Shown here one piece after another: positions 33,219 through 44,800 of a stretch of 64,000 nt of DNA. How positions within the stretch are numbered: the first letter of the stretch is position 1; each line of letters starts with the position of its first letter. The translations under genes were made by a program, and so were the position numbers. The notes under the pieces are model-generated. The model made no database searches. It saw nothing but the letters and a program-made list of their open reading frames with translations, and was not told the origin of the DNA. The DNA comes from Saposhnikovia divaricata (lineage: Eukaryota; Streptophyta; Magnoliopsida; Apiales; Apiaceae), in the NCBI GenBank assembly GCA_036435485.1, contig CM071600.1, positions 50,155,546-50,219,545 on the forward strand. The letters are read 5' to 3'.

Positions 33219-33230
33219 TCTCTGATACCA
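33219..33230 (-). other. Primer binding site of the Tekay-like element
   Basis: TGGTATCAGAGA on the minus strand, four bases inside the 5' LTR, 11 of 12 bases as expected for initiator tRNA-Met priming. The last base differs. Confidence 0.88.
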
Positions 33231-33234
33231 AAAC

Positions 33235-35720
33235 TGTAACGCCCCTAAATCCACCCTGACCGGGGACCCGGGTCGTCACATTGTCTCAATATCCTGTAGC
33301 ACACGATAACGCAATAATAAAACGAAATATTCATTACAACGGAGCATAAGTGTCCCACTCCGCAGATTCAAGATCAGTTTCACACAATATTACAATACAA
33401 CATATTACATCTCCGGATAATATATTACATAAGTTCGCAAAAGTAGAAAGATTAAGGTTTGAGCTTGATATTCTAGTTCTTGTCAGCATAGCCTGAAGCT
33501 TTTCCCTTTCCTCTAGATGCCTGGCTGGACGTCTCGCATCTTTCCATCTTGACAGTTGAATAAAATGTTGTAAAGCAAGAATGAGCAACTATAGTGCTCA
33601 GCAAGTTCTCTTCTTGCTCGGTGTATAAATATAATAAGATTGACCGAAAGAAATAATCGAAGTTTAAAATAAATCGGATATCACAATCTGACTCTGACTC
33701 AATACTCATCTCAAAATCAGAATACTCGAAAGACTCAATTGGTATAACTCTGATGACTCATGATTTAAGAATAAAATGGTCTTCCACCTATCGGTATCTC
33801 GGTGGGGCGATCAACTATCCGACCGGGAATACCGTCCTCCAATGATATCGCACTTCGCCCGATCACGGCTACAATACGTTATCAACAATATAATATAAAT
33901 GTATGAATGCTAGCATCATAGTGGGTTATTAATTCAACCCTGGCAGCATAGTGCCTAAATCGTCGTGTCCGTATAACGGTACACGAGTCTCTCTTTCTCT
34001 ATAATGGGCCTCTTTCCCAAAATTGACCAGTAGAATACAGCATTCCCGAATATTTGATGAACAGATAACTTGAGATAATTCTTCCAAGAAAATATTTACA
34101 AATCTGGCGGACTGCCAGTCTGACTCAATTGTTCCACCAATCCGAACAATGGACTGAGGTAAATTCTTAATAATAATATTTTATTGGTTGACACGATCAA
34201 AATGCCAAACCTTAACAATAACGGCAACTATCTCGAACCAATGAGAATAGTCTTAAAATGGAATGTTTTGAGTTGTACCGAACAAATAGTACTACTCGAA
34301 TATTTACAATACTCATAATTGATGAACGTTAAATAGAATATTTTTCACTTGATCAATGAGTGATAACTCTAACGATTCTAATTTTGTAACTCTTATTTGT
34401 TGATTCGAGAGATGAACCAAATAAAAGATAATCAATAATTATTATCGAATTTGTACAATAAATTCGACTGAAAAGAATAAATTTAACTATCTCGAACAAA
34501 TGAGATTAGTTTCACTGAATCACAATAATAGTCATCTCGAATTAATGAGATCGACCCGATAGCAATGAAATTGATTCCACGCTTATAAGGGATATAATTC
34601 GCAAGCAAACTAATTTTAATAGTAACAAAATATCGCAACGAGAAAATAATGCTCAAAAGAATTATTGCATCATATGGAGCAACAAATAAATCTCATAATT
34701 GACAGCTCGAAAATAAATCAGGAATGAAATAATACGAATAGAAATACAAGTCTCTACGAGTCAGGGTAGGAAGGAACTTGCCTCGGTCTCGAAGTGCAAT
34801 AAATGCAGATAAAAGTTTATACTCTACCCGTGAACTTGGCTTCGATCTACGGCTCGAGAATTATCCTCTAAAAATGGCAACCAGAAATACATGAGCGCTT
34901 CGTCAAAATAAAGTATTTCTAAACCGCTAGTATAATATTTAAATATTAAATAATAACATCTCTCGAAAATCTCTATAACAAATAACAGAAAATAATTCCC
35001 AGATAAATAACTCTTCCATCGGACTCGGGAATCAAATCTAGAAATTATATATTATTTTTAATATCCGTCAATCCCACTTAAACGGAAATAGGGTTACAGA
35101 ACATAACGACAATTATCCCTTTTTAAACCTCGTAAATAATTTAATAATATTAACCTTTATTTATTCTCAAAACAAAGTAATTCAACAATCCATAATTATT
35201 ATTCTCACTTTTAACCAAAAGTAATTTATCAAAAGAATTATACTTTTAATTATCCTCACAATTCTAATTTCTTTTACTCATTTTTAATCTTAATCCGATT
35301 TTAGCCTCTAAAATAATCTGATTCGATTTGATTAATTAAAATAATCCGGGTATATTAAATAACAGTCTTCCAAAATAAAACTGTATTTATCTCTATTTAT
35401 TCATAATTATTCTCTCTTTTATCGACGAATTATTAAGTCTCTAAATCACGTCCCAATAATCTCAAAATATTTCTGTTTAGTTAATCAATTAATTAAACCA
35501 TTTTTTAATTAAACTGTTTAATTTTCTCAATTTTTAATAATACTCCTATTTTAACAAAACTCATTTGAACCTCTTTTATTTATTCATTACTCCCCATTAA
35601 AACAGTTAACCATTCATTTTATTAGTATGTTAATATTTTATTATACATCTAACTACAACAGTGGCGTGGGACCCACCTGACCCCACCCCACGCGCCTTCC
35701 CGGGAATCTCTCTCCATCCC

Positions 35721-35757
<37 letters not shown>

Positions 35758-36881
35758 TCCCTCTCCCTCTCAATCTCTCTCCGATCTCTCTTCAACCATC
35801 ATCTCTCTCTCTCGAACTCAACATCTCTCACTCTATCCGCCTCACATCTCTCTCTCAGCCCTGTCTCTCTCTTCCTCCCTCTCGCCATCTCTCACCTTCT
35901 CACAACCCGCCTCTCTCCCTCATCTCCAAAACTCTATCTCTCCATTCTTCTTCCCATCTCCCTCTTTTCTTCCTCTTTCTCCTACCTTCTCTCCCTCCCC
36001 TGCTCTCTCCGTTCTCTCCCCTTCCATCTGCCATCCTCCGAATTCTTACCACCACCATACTCCGATTTCAACCAAAAAACAAGCCAACACCACCACCACA
36101 ACGGTGGTGGTCGTCTCTGATCTCCTTCTCCCCTCCCCGCCTCCCCGCTCTCTCCTCTCTCCCATCTCGCCGATTAAGTCTCTCCCTCTACCTCCTTACT
36201 CCACCAATAACAACAACAATTCGGACAAGAAACATCAAACCGAACAATACAAGTACTAGTATTAATCGGCATAAAACATTAAAACAAAATTAAAGAAGAT
36301 AACTACCTGTGGTTAAACTGATTATATAGATATAAATATGTTTCGAGTTTTGTTGAATAGAAAGAAAAGGGGTCGGTTTTTGTTTGGTTTTGATGAAAAG
36401 AAAGTAAGGCTCATACCCTGTTTTGTGTTTCGTTTTCTAAATATAAGGCCGGGGTTTTTTTTTTGGTTATTGTATAAACAAGTGGGGTGTAATCATTTTG
36501 TGTTATCATGTTTTGTAGGTGGATGTTTATCAAATTAAAAAAAAATCAAAACATGGGGGACAAAATGGAATGCTCCAATTTAGATTTTAGTGTTGTCTCA
36601 CCAATAATCCCGCTTCTCCCCTGCTGGCTAATTAGAACGAGACTCTTATTTCGTTTTCTAAATAAATTCGACCCAAAACTAAAATTTTATTTTTTCCTAA
36701 TTTTAATAAATACCAAATAAATATAATTAAATATATATAATATAATATTACTTACATACGAATATATAAAATTTCAAAATTTTACAAAAACGCGCTAATT
36801 AAAATATACTAGTGCATCGCTCTTAAATAAAATTAAATATCGAGTAGAAAAAAAAATATTCGAAAATTCGCGGTTATTACA
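33235..36881 (-). repeat. 5' LTR of the Tekay-like element (3,647 bp)
   Basis: Pairs with 11158-14209. The extra length lies at about 34648-35245, inside otherwise alignable sequence. The CT tract is at about 35720-36030. It ends ...GGTTATTACA, followed by the target-site copy AATAG (36882-36886). Confidence 0.92.
34648..35245. other. About 600-bp segment present in only one Tekay LTR
   Basis: Flanking sequence (AACGAGAAAA before, TACTTTTAATTATCC after) is shared, but the segment is missing from the other LTR, where a dozen unrelated bases stand instead. There is no clear terminal repeat or target duplication, so a deletion with filler DNA in the left LTR is more likely than an insertion here. 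Confidence 0.7.
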
Positions 36882-36886
36882 AATAG

Positions 36887-37030
36887 GCTATCATAACAAA
36901 CTCTGTTTTAGCAGTTAGTATAAAAGTAGAGCTAATCATTCTGTAATCAACTCTTTTAACTCTTTTATTTCATTTTCAGATTAATAATGAAATAGTTAGT
37001 TTCTTCTTCTTCTTTCTTCAAATGTAAACA
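36887..37030 (+). repeat. Remaining part of the older copia 3' LTR
   Basis: Continues the LTR broken at 11157. It has AGTATAAAAGTAGAG (TATA-like, about 36918), then T-rich sequence ending near ATGTAAACA. The right end is uncertain by about 20 bp because the other LTR is not in the window. Total LTR length would be about 230 bp. Confidence 0.6.
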
Positions 37031-37332
37031 CACACTTCACACAGTGCTTCAATGGAGTTTATCAGGAATCTTAAGAAAATTAGCCTGTTTGTCAGATTTA
37101 CAATGATAGATTAGTTTTTGTATTTATCGGCCTAGCTGGATATGATCATCAGCTATTGGTTATATATGGATCACCTATTCAGGTGCCAGAGCAACTGATT
37201 AAAGAATGTGATCAGTATATCTTTAACTTATGCTGAAAGTTCAAATTTAATATTGCATATTTTCTGTATCATGGATCTCAACCACACTGTAAATTACTCT
37301 TGCCACTTAACTATCTGTTTTGATTATTTTAG

Positions 37333-37771
37333 TGGCAGATCAAGTCAGCTTCGTCGCCTTCATGTTACCTATTATCAGTATTAAGTATGATTAGGATATT
37401 CGTGGAGTAAATTCTTTAAAAGAGCTTAATTCTTGGAGGAATTTAGCCTTCAATTAACTTACAATATACCAGAAATGGCTCTTGCGGATGCTAGTCATCA
37501 TTGTCCTATGCTCAAAAGAATCAAAATTAGCACTTTTGTGCATGAGGGGAAATCATATGATGATTCTGTCTGCGTTTATATGGATAATGTATTGGATATA
37601 GCAAAGGGCATGACTCAACTGAGCCACCTCAAAATTGCTAGCTACGTTATAACGAAAAGACATTTAAAAGCCATCTTAAGTGGGTGTACTCATCTCTTGA
37701 GTTGCTTGATTTGATTGGTTGTTCCTATGGTGACATTATCTGTTACGATTTGATGGATCAATGCATCTAAA
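37333..37771 (+). pseudogene. Leucine-rich-repeat protein fragment (F-box/LRR-like), broken
   Basis: Pieces of LRR sequence lie in shifting frames: SSQLRRLHVTYYQY after a possible splice acceptor, then an open piece from 37433 (LEEFSLQLTYNIPE, HHCPMLKRIKIS, MTQLSHLKIASY, HLKAILSGCTHL), then after a one- or two-base shift LLDLIGCSYGDIICYDL. The pattern of short LRRs with C-P-x-L matches plant F-box/LRR proteins that select targets for ubiquitination, but no F-box is present. Stops and shifts make it a relic, perhaps the host sequence into which the old copia inserted. Confidence 0.6.
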
Positions 37772-38160
37772 AATTGAAGACATGAGGTTTCCCTCGGTGT
37801 CTGCGCCTATTTATTACTGAAAAAATTCCATCTGACTTGATGGAAAGACTCTTGTAGGATGCAAAGTTTTGTGTAATGTCGAAAACTAAACTGTTATCAA
37901 TAAATAATGTTTCGCTCTTATTATCCATGGCATTCAATGTTCAAATCTATTTTTTTTACAACTGTTCAAATCTAATTCTAATTTGACATTTGGTTAATTA
38001 TTATGTCATTTTTCTCAGTTTTTGTAATGACAGATTGATGAAGTAATTAATTAGGATACAACACACTGAAAGAGAAAATGAAGGTAGATATTATTAAACA
38101 TTGGTTTTGAAAATATCAAATCAATCAGCTGTAAAAATTTCATACAATGTTCCAATTGTA
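37772..38160. other. Intergenic stretch without recognised features
   Basis: AT-rich. I see no ORF, repeat or RNA gene. Confidence 0.5.
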
Positions 38161-38666
38161 TGTTGTTGGCTAGTTGATTTCATATGAATACTTAATGGAT
38201 TGAAGCTGGAGTAAAGCTGAGTGCAGTGTAGCTGAGTGAAGTTCATAGTTGGGTGGTCTTGGTCAACAAAGTCAAAGAAGGGAAGTCATTAAGGGCATTT
38301 GTGTAATAATGAATAAAAGTCAAGGATAGATTAGTATTTTCAGCAAATTAGTTTGTTAGAATTCTGTTATGAGTATGAACTATAAATAATGTTTTGTGTA
38401 TTAATTTCTGATGAAGATGAATTGATGTAAACCAAGATCTGTAACAAACTTGTGAGGTATCAACACAGTTCATGGCTTTAAATTTTTCTTTATGGTATCA
38501 GAGCGAATCATTGAAGTTGTTACTCCATTGTAGATGTTGCGAAGGTTTTGAAGGAGTTTACGAAGGTCATCATCGTCTTCTTAAACACATAATATAAGAA
38601 GTATGTATGTAAACTGAGAGCTTGAAGCTGAAATCAATGGCGTGAAGTAGATTTACATTTATAGAT

Positions 38667-40179
38667 ATGCAAAATCCGTTGTTTTTGCATCCGAGTGATG
38701 GACCTGCATCAATTAGTGTTACAAAACTTCAAGGTGCATGTGATTATCGAACTTGGAAAAGATCGATGGAGATACAGTTAGCTTCAAAAAGGAAGCTAGG
38801 GTTTGTGGAAAGTACTGAAACACGAAGCACAATAGATCAGACTGAAGCAACGTAGTGGGATACATGTAATTCAATGGTAATTTCTTGATTTCATAACAAT
38901 GATCGATGGAGATACAGTTAGCTTCAAATAGGAAGCTAGGGTTTGTGGAAGGTACTGAAACACGAAGCACAACAGATTAGACTAAAGCAGCGTAGTGGAT
39001 GCATGTAATACAATGGTAATTTCTTGGCTTCATAACAATGTCTATGATTCAATCAAGAAATCTATATTGTTTATCAATTCTGCAAGTCAAATATGGTCTG
39101 TATTAGCAAGTCGATTTCAAGTAACAAATGGATCTCGAAAGTATAATATTAGTAAAGATCTGTTTAGTCTCAAACAGAATGGAATGAATTTAGTTGAATA
39201 TTATACTGCAATTAGTAGTCTATGGGAAGAATTGGAGGATATGAATGTTTTGCCTGCACTTACAGCTATTACTGATGAAATTACTCAATTTCTAAGATCT
39301 ATAGAAGTGCGGAAACAAGAATCTAGATTGTTTCAGTTTCTTAATGGTTTGGATGAAACTTATGGAACTCAATGAAGTCAGATCTTGATGATGCAACCGT
39401 TGCCAACTATTGAGATGGCTTGTTCTATGATTCAACAAGAGGAGTCACAGAAAGAGAATAATCCTGCTGAAATTGTAGCTATGTATGGTAAAAGTTCTCA
39501 GAGTTCTATAGTAAGATGCTCTGAATATGGAGGACGAGGTCATAGTAAGGCTAACTGTTGGAGTATCACTGGTTATCCTAGGTGGCATAGTAAGCATAAG
39601 AAGGTATCTGGTGGTAACTTGAAGATAGTTGGTACTGATAAGGGGCAATCTAACAGAAATTACACTGATCCTGGTGGTAAGATGGTGAATTCTGTATCTG
39701 TTCATGAGAATTGTGAAACAGAAAAAGTCATTCTATCTTCGAAACAACTGGAACAATAGCTTAAGTTGTTGCCTACAAACTTGCAAAGAGATGGAGATGA
39801 TGAGTTGGAAAGTCCTTTTTCTGGTATGACTGTAGTGAATAATAAAGAGTATGATAAGAAAGAATGAATCATGGATTATGGTGCAACAGATCACATGACA
39901 TCCAGTTCAGAATTGGTGAGTAATGTGACTGTTGCATCTTCTAAGCTTACTATAAATCTTCCAACTGGAGATACTATTGTAATTTCTCAAATTGGAGATG
40001 TTCAATTGCCTAATGGCCTGTTATTTCGTGGAGTGTTGTGTGTTCCAAAATTTAATCATAATTTGCTTTCAATTCATAAATTGGCTCAAGATAATGAATG
40101 TCAGGTGTTATTTTATCCTGAGAAATGTATGATCATGAAGATTGAAAGCAAAGAAGTCAAAGGAATATGCAATCTATAA
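38667..40179 (+). pseudogene. copia gag-protease fragment, broken by stops and a tandem duplication
   Basis: The gag N-terminus MQNPLFLHPSDGPASISVTK (copia gag N-terminal type) is followed by WKRSMEIQLASKRK. A 140-bp duplication adds stops. The gag core then resumes at 38995 (LFSLKQNGMNLVEYYTAISS, LNGLDETYG). A decayed knuckle (CSEYGGRGHSKANC, one Cys lost) lies near 39520. Protease remains at 39871-40179 (DYGATDHMTSS, with the catalytic D-S/T-G changed to D-Y-G). It cannot be functional. Confidence 0.85.
38761..39039. repeat. 140-bp tandem duplication inside copia gag
   Basis: The unit starting GATCGATGGAGATACAGTTA occurs at 38761 and 38901 with few differences and a one-base length change. 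It repeats the gag N-terminal region and introduces stops, so it arose after or during decay. Confidence 0.9.
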
Positions 40180-40252
40180 AAAGGATTGTATTATCTGTAG
40201 AATTCTGATAAACAATGCAATGCAAGTATAGCTGGACAATCTGCAGAGTCTG

Positions 40253-40520
40253 TGTGACAACCCGGGTCAAATCCCGAGTCTTTTTCAAAAAGCGGGTCGA
40301 GTTCCAATTCCGAAATAAGTCAAGGTAAACTGGCCCAAATGCAACCAATTTGGGTAGTCACAAACCCATCACAGGCCCCCAAAAGATCATGATTTGTTGA
40401 TGCATTTAGTAGCTCTACTTTGCCTTATAAATTGAACCCAAATCTCATCGATGTGGGACTGGAATGTTACAAACTCCCATACTTAAACTCCTAACGTCCT
40501 CGTTAGGCCTGAACAGATAT
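40253..40520 (-). mobile_element. Small Ty3/gypsy LTR with the end of its internal region
   Basis: TGTGACAACC...GGAATGTTACA (40253-40471, 219 bp) reads on the minus strand as an LTR starting TGTAACATTCC. Right of it, on the minus strand, lie a purine-rich stretch (AAGTATGGGAGTT) and the hairpin CCTAAC-GAGGAC-GTTAGG (40507-40490), the same arrangement as in the Tekay element. The rest of the element is missing. It lies about 0.5 kb before the ABCC promoter. Confidence 0.55.
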
Positions 40521-41030
40521 CCCATGGATCCAAGATCACCAATTTTTAAAATAGCTAAATACCTTTATTGTCTATCTTGGTAGTTCGAAGATCTTTCATG
40601 AAAAACCTTTCATTTCTAAGAAAAAGAAGGAAAATGATGTTAGTAAATTAGAGCAACTTTGTTAGACTTTGACGGAATAAGGTCTTTTAAAAAGGTGAAT
40701 ATATAAAATATAATTTCTTTTTAAAAATGATTCTACTTGTTGAAATACATTTTAAACAAAATTTTTCTCATCTTATCCCTCTAACCTCTAACACCCAACA
40801 GAAAATTATATTCCAAAATATTCAAACTTTAACGTAACCCGTGAATGTGATGCTGTAATTTCTACTATTTTATCCCCCAACAACAATAATACTGTCCAAA
40901 TATTTACTATAAAATCTTGTGGGATACATATAATTAGGACATGATGAGTACGGTCTTTTTATTCTTTCATCACTAAAAAAAAAAAGAGGAGTATTGGAAT
41001 GGACCCCATCAAGAAAATACAAAAGAATAA
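40521..41030. other. Upstream region of the ABCC gene
   Basis: No gene or clear repeat. AT-rich DNA with an A-tract near 40975. It should include the proximal promoter of the downstream gene, but I could not name specific elements. Confidence 0.45.
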
Positions 41031-41174
41031 TATAAATAAAAGGAGAGCTAGTGTAAAGTTGTGAGGACGGAGATTCTAATAACCCTCTCTTTGTTGCTTT
41101 CTTGGCTCTTTTCTCACCCCCCAAAAGTCTTCATTTTATCTCTTCTGCATCCACTGATTCTCCCCACATAACAG
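41031..41174 (+). promoter_or_regulatory. TATA box and leader exon of the ABCC gene
   Basis: TATAAATA (41031-41038) precedes a CT-rich leader with no ATG. A donor (AACAG then GTCCAG, exon end 41174) and an acceptor (GCTTGTAG, 41780) suggest a 606-bp intron in the 5' UTR. If retained, it would bring upstream ATGs, which supports its removal. The transcription start, near 41065, is inferred. Confidence 0.55.
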
Positions 41175-41811
41175 GTCCAGTGTTTTCTCTTTTCTTATGT
41201 CTTTTTGTTTGTGGTGTGTTGTATCTTCTGCACTTCTTGGGTATTTTTCTGATTCAGCTTCTAGATGTGTGTTGTGTTTTGTTTGATTTTTGATTATTTT
41301 ATGATGTTTAGCTTGGTGGGTATGGATGAAATATTGAATCTTTGTTGGGTTTTTGATTTGGTAGTTGTATATACTGTGTGTGTGTATGGCTTTGTCAAAC
41401 TTTTACAGCTATAGTTCTTTGGAGACCATAATACAAATGATTCATGATATGTTTCAGCTTATTTGTTATTGGGTTTCAACACAGACACACATATCTGCCT
41501 TTCTTGATAGAATTTAGAATTACTACTTGTGAGTGTAGGAGTTATTACAGTATGTTTTTTAGCAGAAGTAATTGTTTGCACTTATTGCAGAACTAATTGT
41601 TTGCACTTATTACAGACAATATGAAATCATTTTTATTGTTTTTTGTACCCAAAATTGTGATTTTGGATTGATGTACACATGTTTATTTTTTAAAAATTTG
41701 TTCAAAGATGTTTTTTTTTTAAATTTTTCAGTAGTGAACTGCAGTGATATTTTGATGGTGCGGGAGTTATGTGCTTGTAGCAGATAGAAGTGTCGTACAA
41801 GTGAGTAAAAG

Positions 41812-44800
41812 ATGGCTTTCGAACCGTTGGTTTGGTATTGCCGTCCAGTATCAAATGGAGTGTGGGCTAAAGCTGTGCAAAATGCATTTGGAGCTTATAC
41901 ACCTTGTGCCGACTCTATGGTGGTTTTTATCTCTTATGTCGCGCTTTTGGGTCTGTGCTTGTATCGAATATGGCGGATCATGAAAGATTTCACTGTTCAG
42001 AGGTTTCATTTGAAGTCAAAATACTACAATTATATGTTAGGAATTTGGGCTGCCTATTGCACTGCTGAGCCTTTATTTCGATTGGTCATGGGTGTATCTG
42101 TAGTCAATCTAGACGGGGAGACGACTTTGGCTCCATACGAGGTGGGTCTTCTGTTTAATATTATATTTGTCATTTATATTTCTATTCTTCAATCTTGCTT
42201 ATACATGCTATAGTCTCTCAAGGTAAGTGTAAGATACATATGTATGTAAACTGGTTATGCGTGTCAGCTTCCTTTGTCATCTGTATAGGTTATGCAGACT
42301 TTTCACCAATCCTTAATAATCGTGTTTAGTTATGTTCCTCCGATTACATGGTTTCAGTCGGCATAAGTGTTTTGGACATGGAAATTAAATTGTGAAAATC
42401 CTTAGGATGAAATAAACGAGAACGAGAGTAGGTGAAAAGTGATTAAAAAAAAGATATAAAGAGGTAAACTTGTTATGAACTCGGGAACGGGTGTCGCACA
42501 CACGTGAGGATCCAAGTTCTGGATCATTAGTTTTAAAAAAGGTTAGGATTCTTGGATTTGGATCCAAAACTGGACACTGGTGGTGTGAGGACTCAGCATA
42601 TTCAGTTTACATCTTTAAAAAATAGTGTCCTCTACCGTGATTATATATGTTATGTACTCATATTCATAGCATAAAAGTAAAGGATAACATAGAGAAAGCC
42701 ATCCATGGACGTCACTCCCTACAAACAAGTTGTTGCAAGGCCTTTTAGCATTCTGAGTTCGGAATTTTCATTACTCCTGCCCAGTCATGCGGACAAATTT
42801 GAAAAGTCCAGGTAACGGAGGGTACAAATAGAAAGACGAGTATCAGTAATGGAAATTAATGTTTTAGGTTAAAAAACATCTGTAGTTCTATATTATTTAA
42901 CAAAATAATGTTTAATGTGAGCATTATGTTTACTGCTACTATACTTGTTTATGAATAAATTGGTGTGTCCCCAATTAACTATAGGAATTAATGTAAAACA
43001 TTAATAAAATAAAAGTGAAATAAGAAAATATTTGTACAGTTCTTTTGCACATTGATTTTATACTTGAAATTGACTTTTACAATATTCATTTCACAAACTC
43101 ATGTGTGGATTTAGAGATTAATAAATTAAAAAATATTTTAATCATTTTATTTGGTATGGTAATGTGGATATGTATTGTTCGAGGATATAATTAATTGCGA
43201 CCATTTTAGGTGTTTTAGTTATATCAGGTAAGTCAATCACTATGAAAATTTTAGATTTGTTGCAATATATACATAAAGAGAGTTGTACCTCTATTTATGT
43301 CTACCATATTAATTTCTTATCAATATCTACTTCTAAAAATAAATTCATTTTGGAAATAAGTATTTGTAAGGACTAGATTTCTTTTATTGAAGAATTCGGG
43401 CTTCCCTGTGATAAGATTTATGTAGAAGCTCATGCTCATGTAATATATACTATTAATCGGAGTTGAATAATTATGAATTGGTAAATATTTGATAAATCTA
43501 GGATTTATTTGTGTTTTTTTTTACAATTCTCTGTGAATGTTTGATAAATCTGAGCATATAGTGGTACCATGAACTTAAATTTCTGGTATTACCTATTTTT
43601 TGTACCCAGTTTGCTAGAATCACTCATTCGTCTAGGTTCAGTAGAGAATTGACACTCAACCAAGACGAAAGCACATCGTCGCCGAGTCTCAAATCTAAAA
43701 AAGATTTTTTTGCACTAAGAATACAAGCTGTAGTTGATTTTGAAACATCTTGCGCTAAAAGCAAAGTCAGGTTATGCTTGATTTGACATCATGGTCTCTT
43801 CCCTATAGTCTAGATTGTTTGAGGTTATATGAAGAATGTCAATACTTGGTGGTATGATGAGATTGAAACATTATATACCAAATATAAAAGATTAATACCC
43901 CTTGACATCATTGTTCGGTACGAGAAAATGTAACAAACAATTAAAGATGTGCTTGTTTGGAAGGATACTACAATTATTCATATTACCAACAAGGGCGTTC
44001 CTGAAAAAGGCGTGCATAAATCTGTTGTATATGAGGAGCTTTTTACTAATTAAATAGTGCTCGATCGTATTGCCGATGTTGAGATAAACATAGCACTGCC
44101 ATAGAAATTCTTGAGGGTTATATGGATTTAAAGTTTCTTCAGATAACCATATATTGACGTTACATTTTACTTAACCAGTGGGTAGTTGTGTTCCATTTAA
44201 GGCCCCAAATTTCATTTACCCTATGCCCTATCATTGGTTTCACAAAATTTTATGGATAAGGACCTGTAATGTGATTGATCTAACTCTTATGGATAAGGAC
44301 CTGTAATGTGACTGATCTAACTCTTTGGCAAGTATAATGATGGCAGAAGTATAGATAAGGTCCAAGCTAAAGCTTACTTAAGTAGCACTGTTCAGATCAA
44401 ATTTGAGAGCATGCAAGCAGATTTGTTTGGGTAATTCTGCGACAACAGGTCCTAGGAAATTTGCATTTCGGTGGATTTTAGCTCGAGACTACTGTTTTGT
44501 CTTGATTTTGTGCTCAACTGATAGGAGTATTCCTTTGTAGAAGTACAGGATTTAACATAGTATTACACTAGGTTTCTTGAGGAATGTAAACTTTTTCTCA
44601 TCTTAACCACTGTGTACTGGTAATTCCCCATTCTTAAAGATATTGAGATGATTAACATAATACATTAACAATGGTTAGCTCTGTATCTCACTTGTTATGC
44701 TTCTGTGCAAGAGACTTATGTTTGTCCTCTTGTACAGGGAATATGTGGGAATTTAAATGTGCAGAAAATTTTATGTTCTTGGGGGAGCTTTTCATTCTCT

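Larger units (their letters stand above)
11158..36881 (-). mobile_element. Tekay/Del-like chromovirus (Ty3/gypsy), degenerate, with nested SIRE-like copia
   Basis: Both ends are fixed by a 5-bp target-site duplication AATAG at 11153-11157 and 36882-36886 and by termini TGTAACGCC...GTTATTACA. On its own (minus) strand the order is 5' LTR 36881-33235, PBS, extra ORF, gag, protease, RT, RNase H, integrase, PPT, 3' LTR 14209-11158. The integrase C-terminus ends in a chromodomain-like stretch (VKVLWRNHQVEEATWE), which with LTRs of more than 3 kb fits the Tekay/Del chromoviruses. At least seven coding lesions are present. A SIRE-like element occupies 17419-29892, so the Tekay element proper is about 13.2 kb. 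Confidence 0.92.
38161..40250 (+). mobile_element. Truncated Ty1/copia element (LTR, PBS, gag, protease)
   Basis: A putative LTR of about 330 bp (from TGTTGTTGGC) ends against TGGTATCAGAGC (38493-38504), the initiator tRNA-Met PBS. Gag and the protease start follow. The element stops at about 40250, where a gypsy LTR begins, so integrase, RT and the second LTR are lost. Confidence 0.75.
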
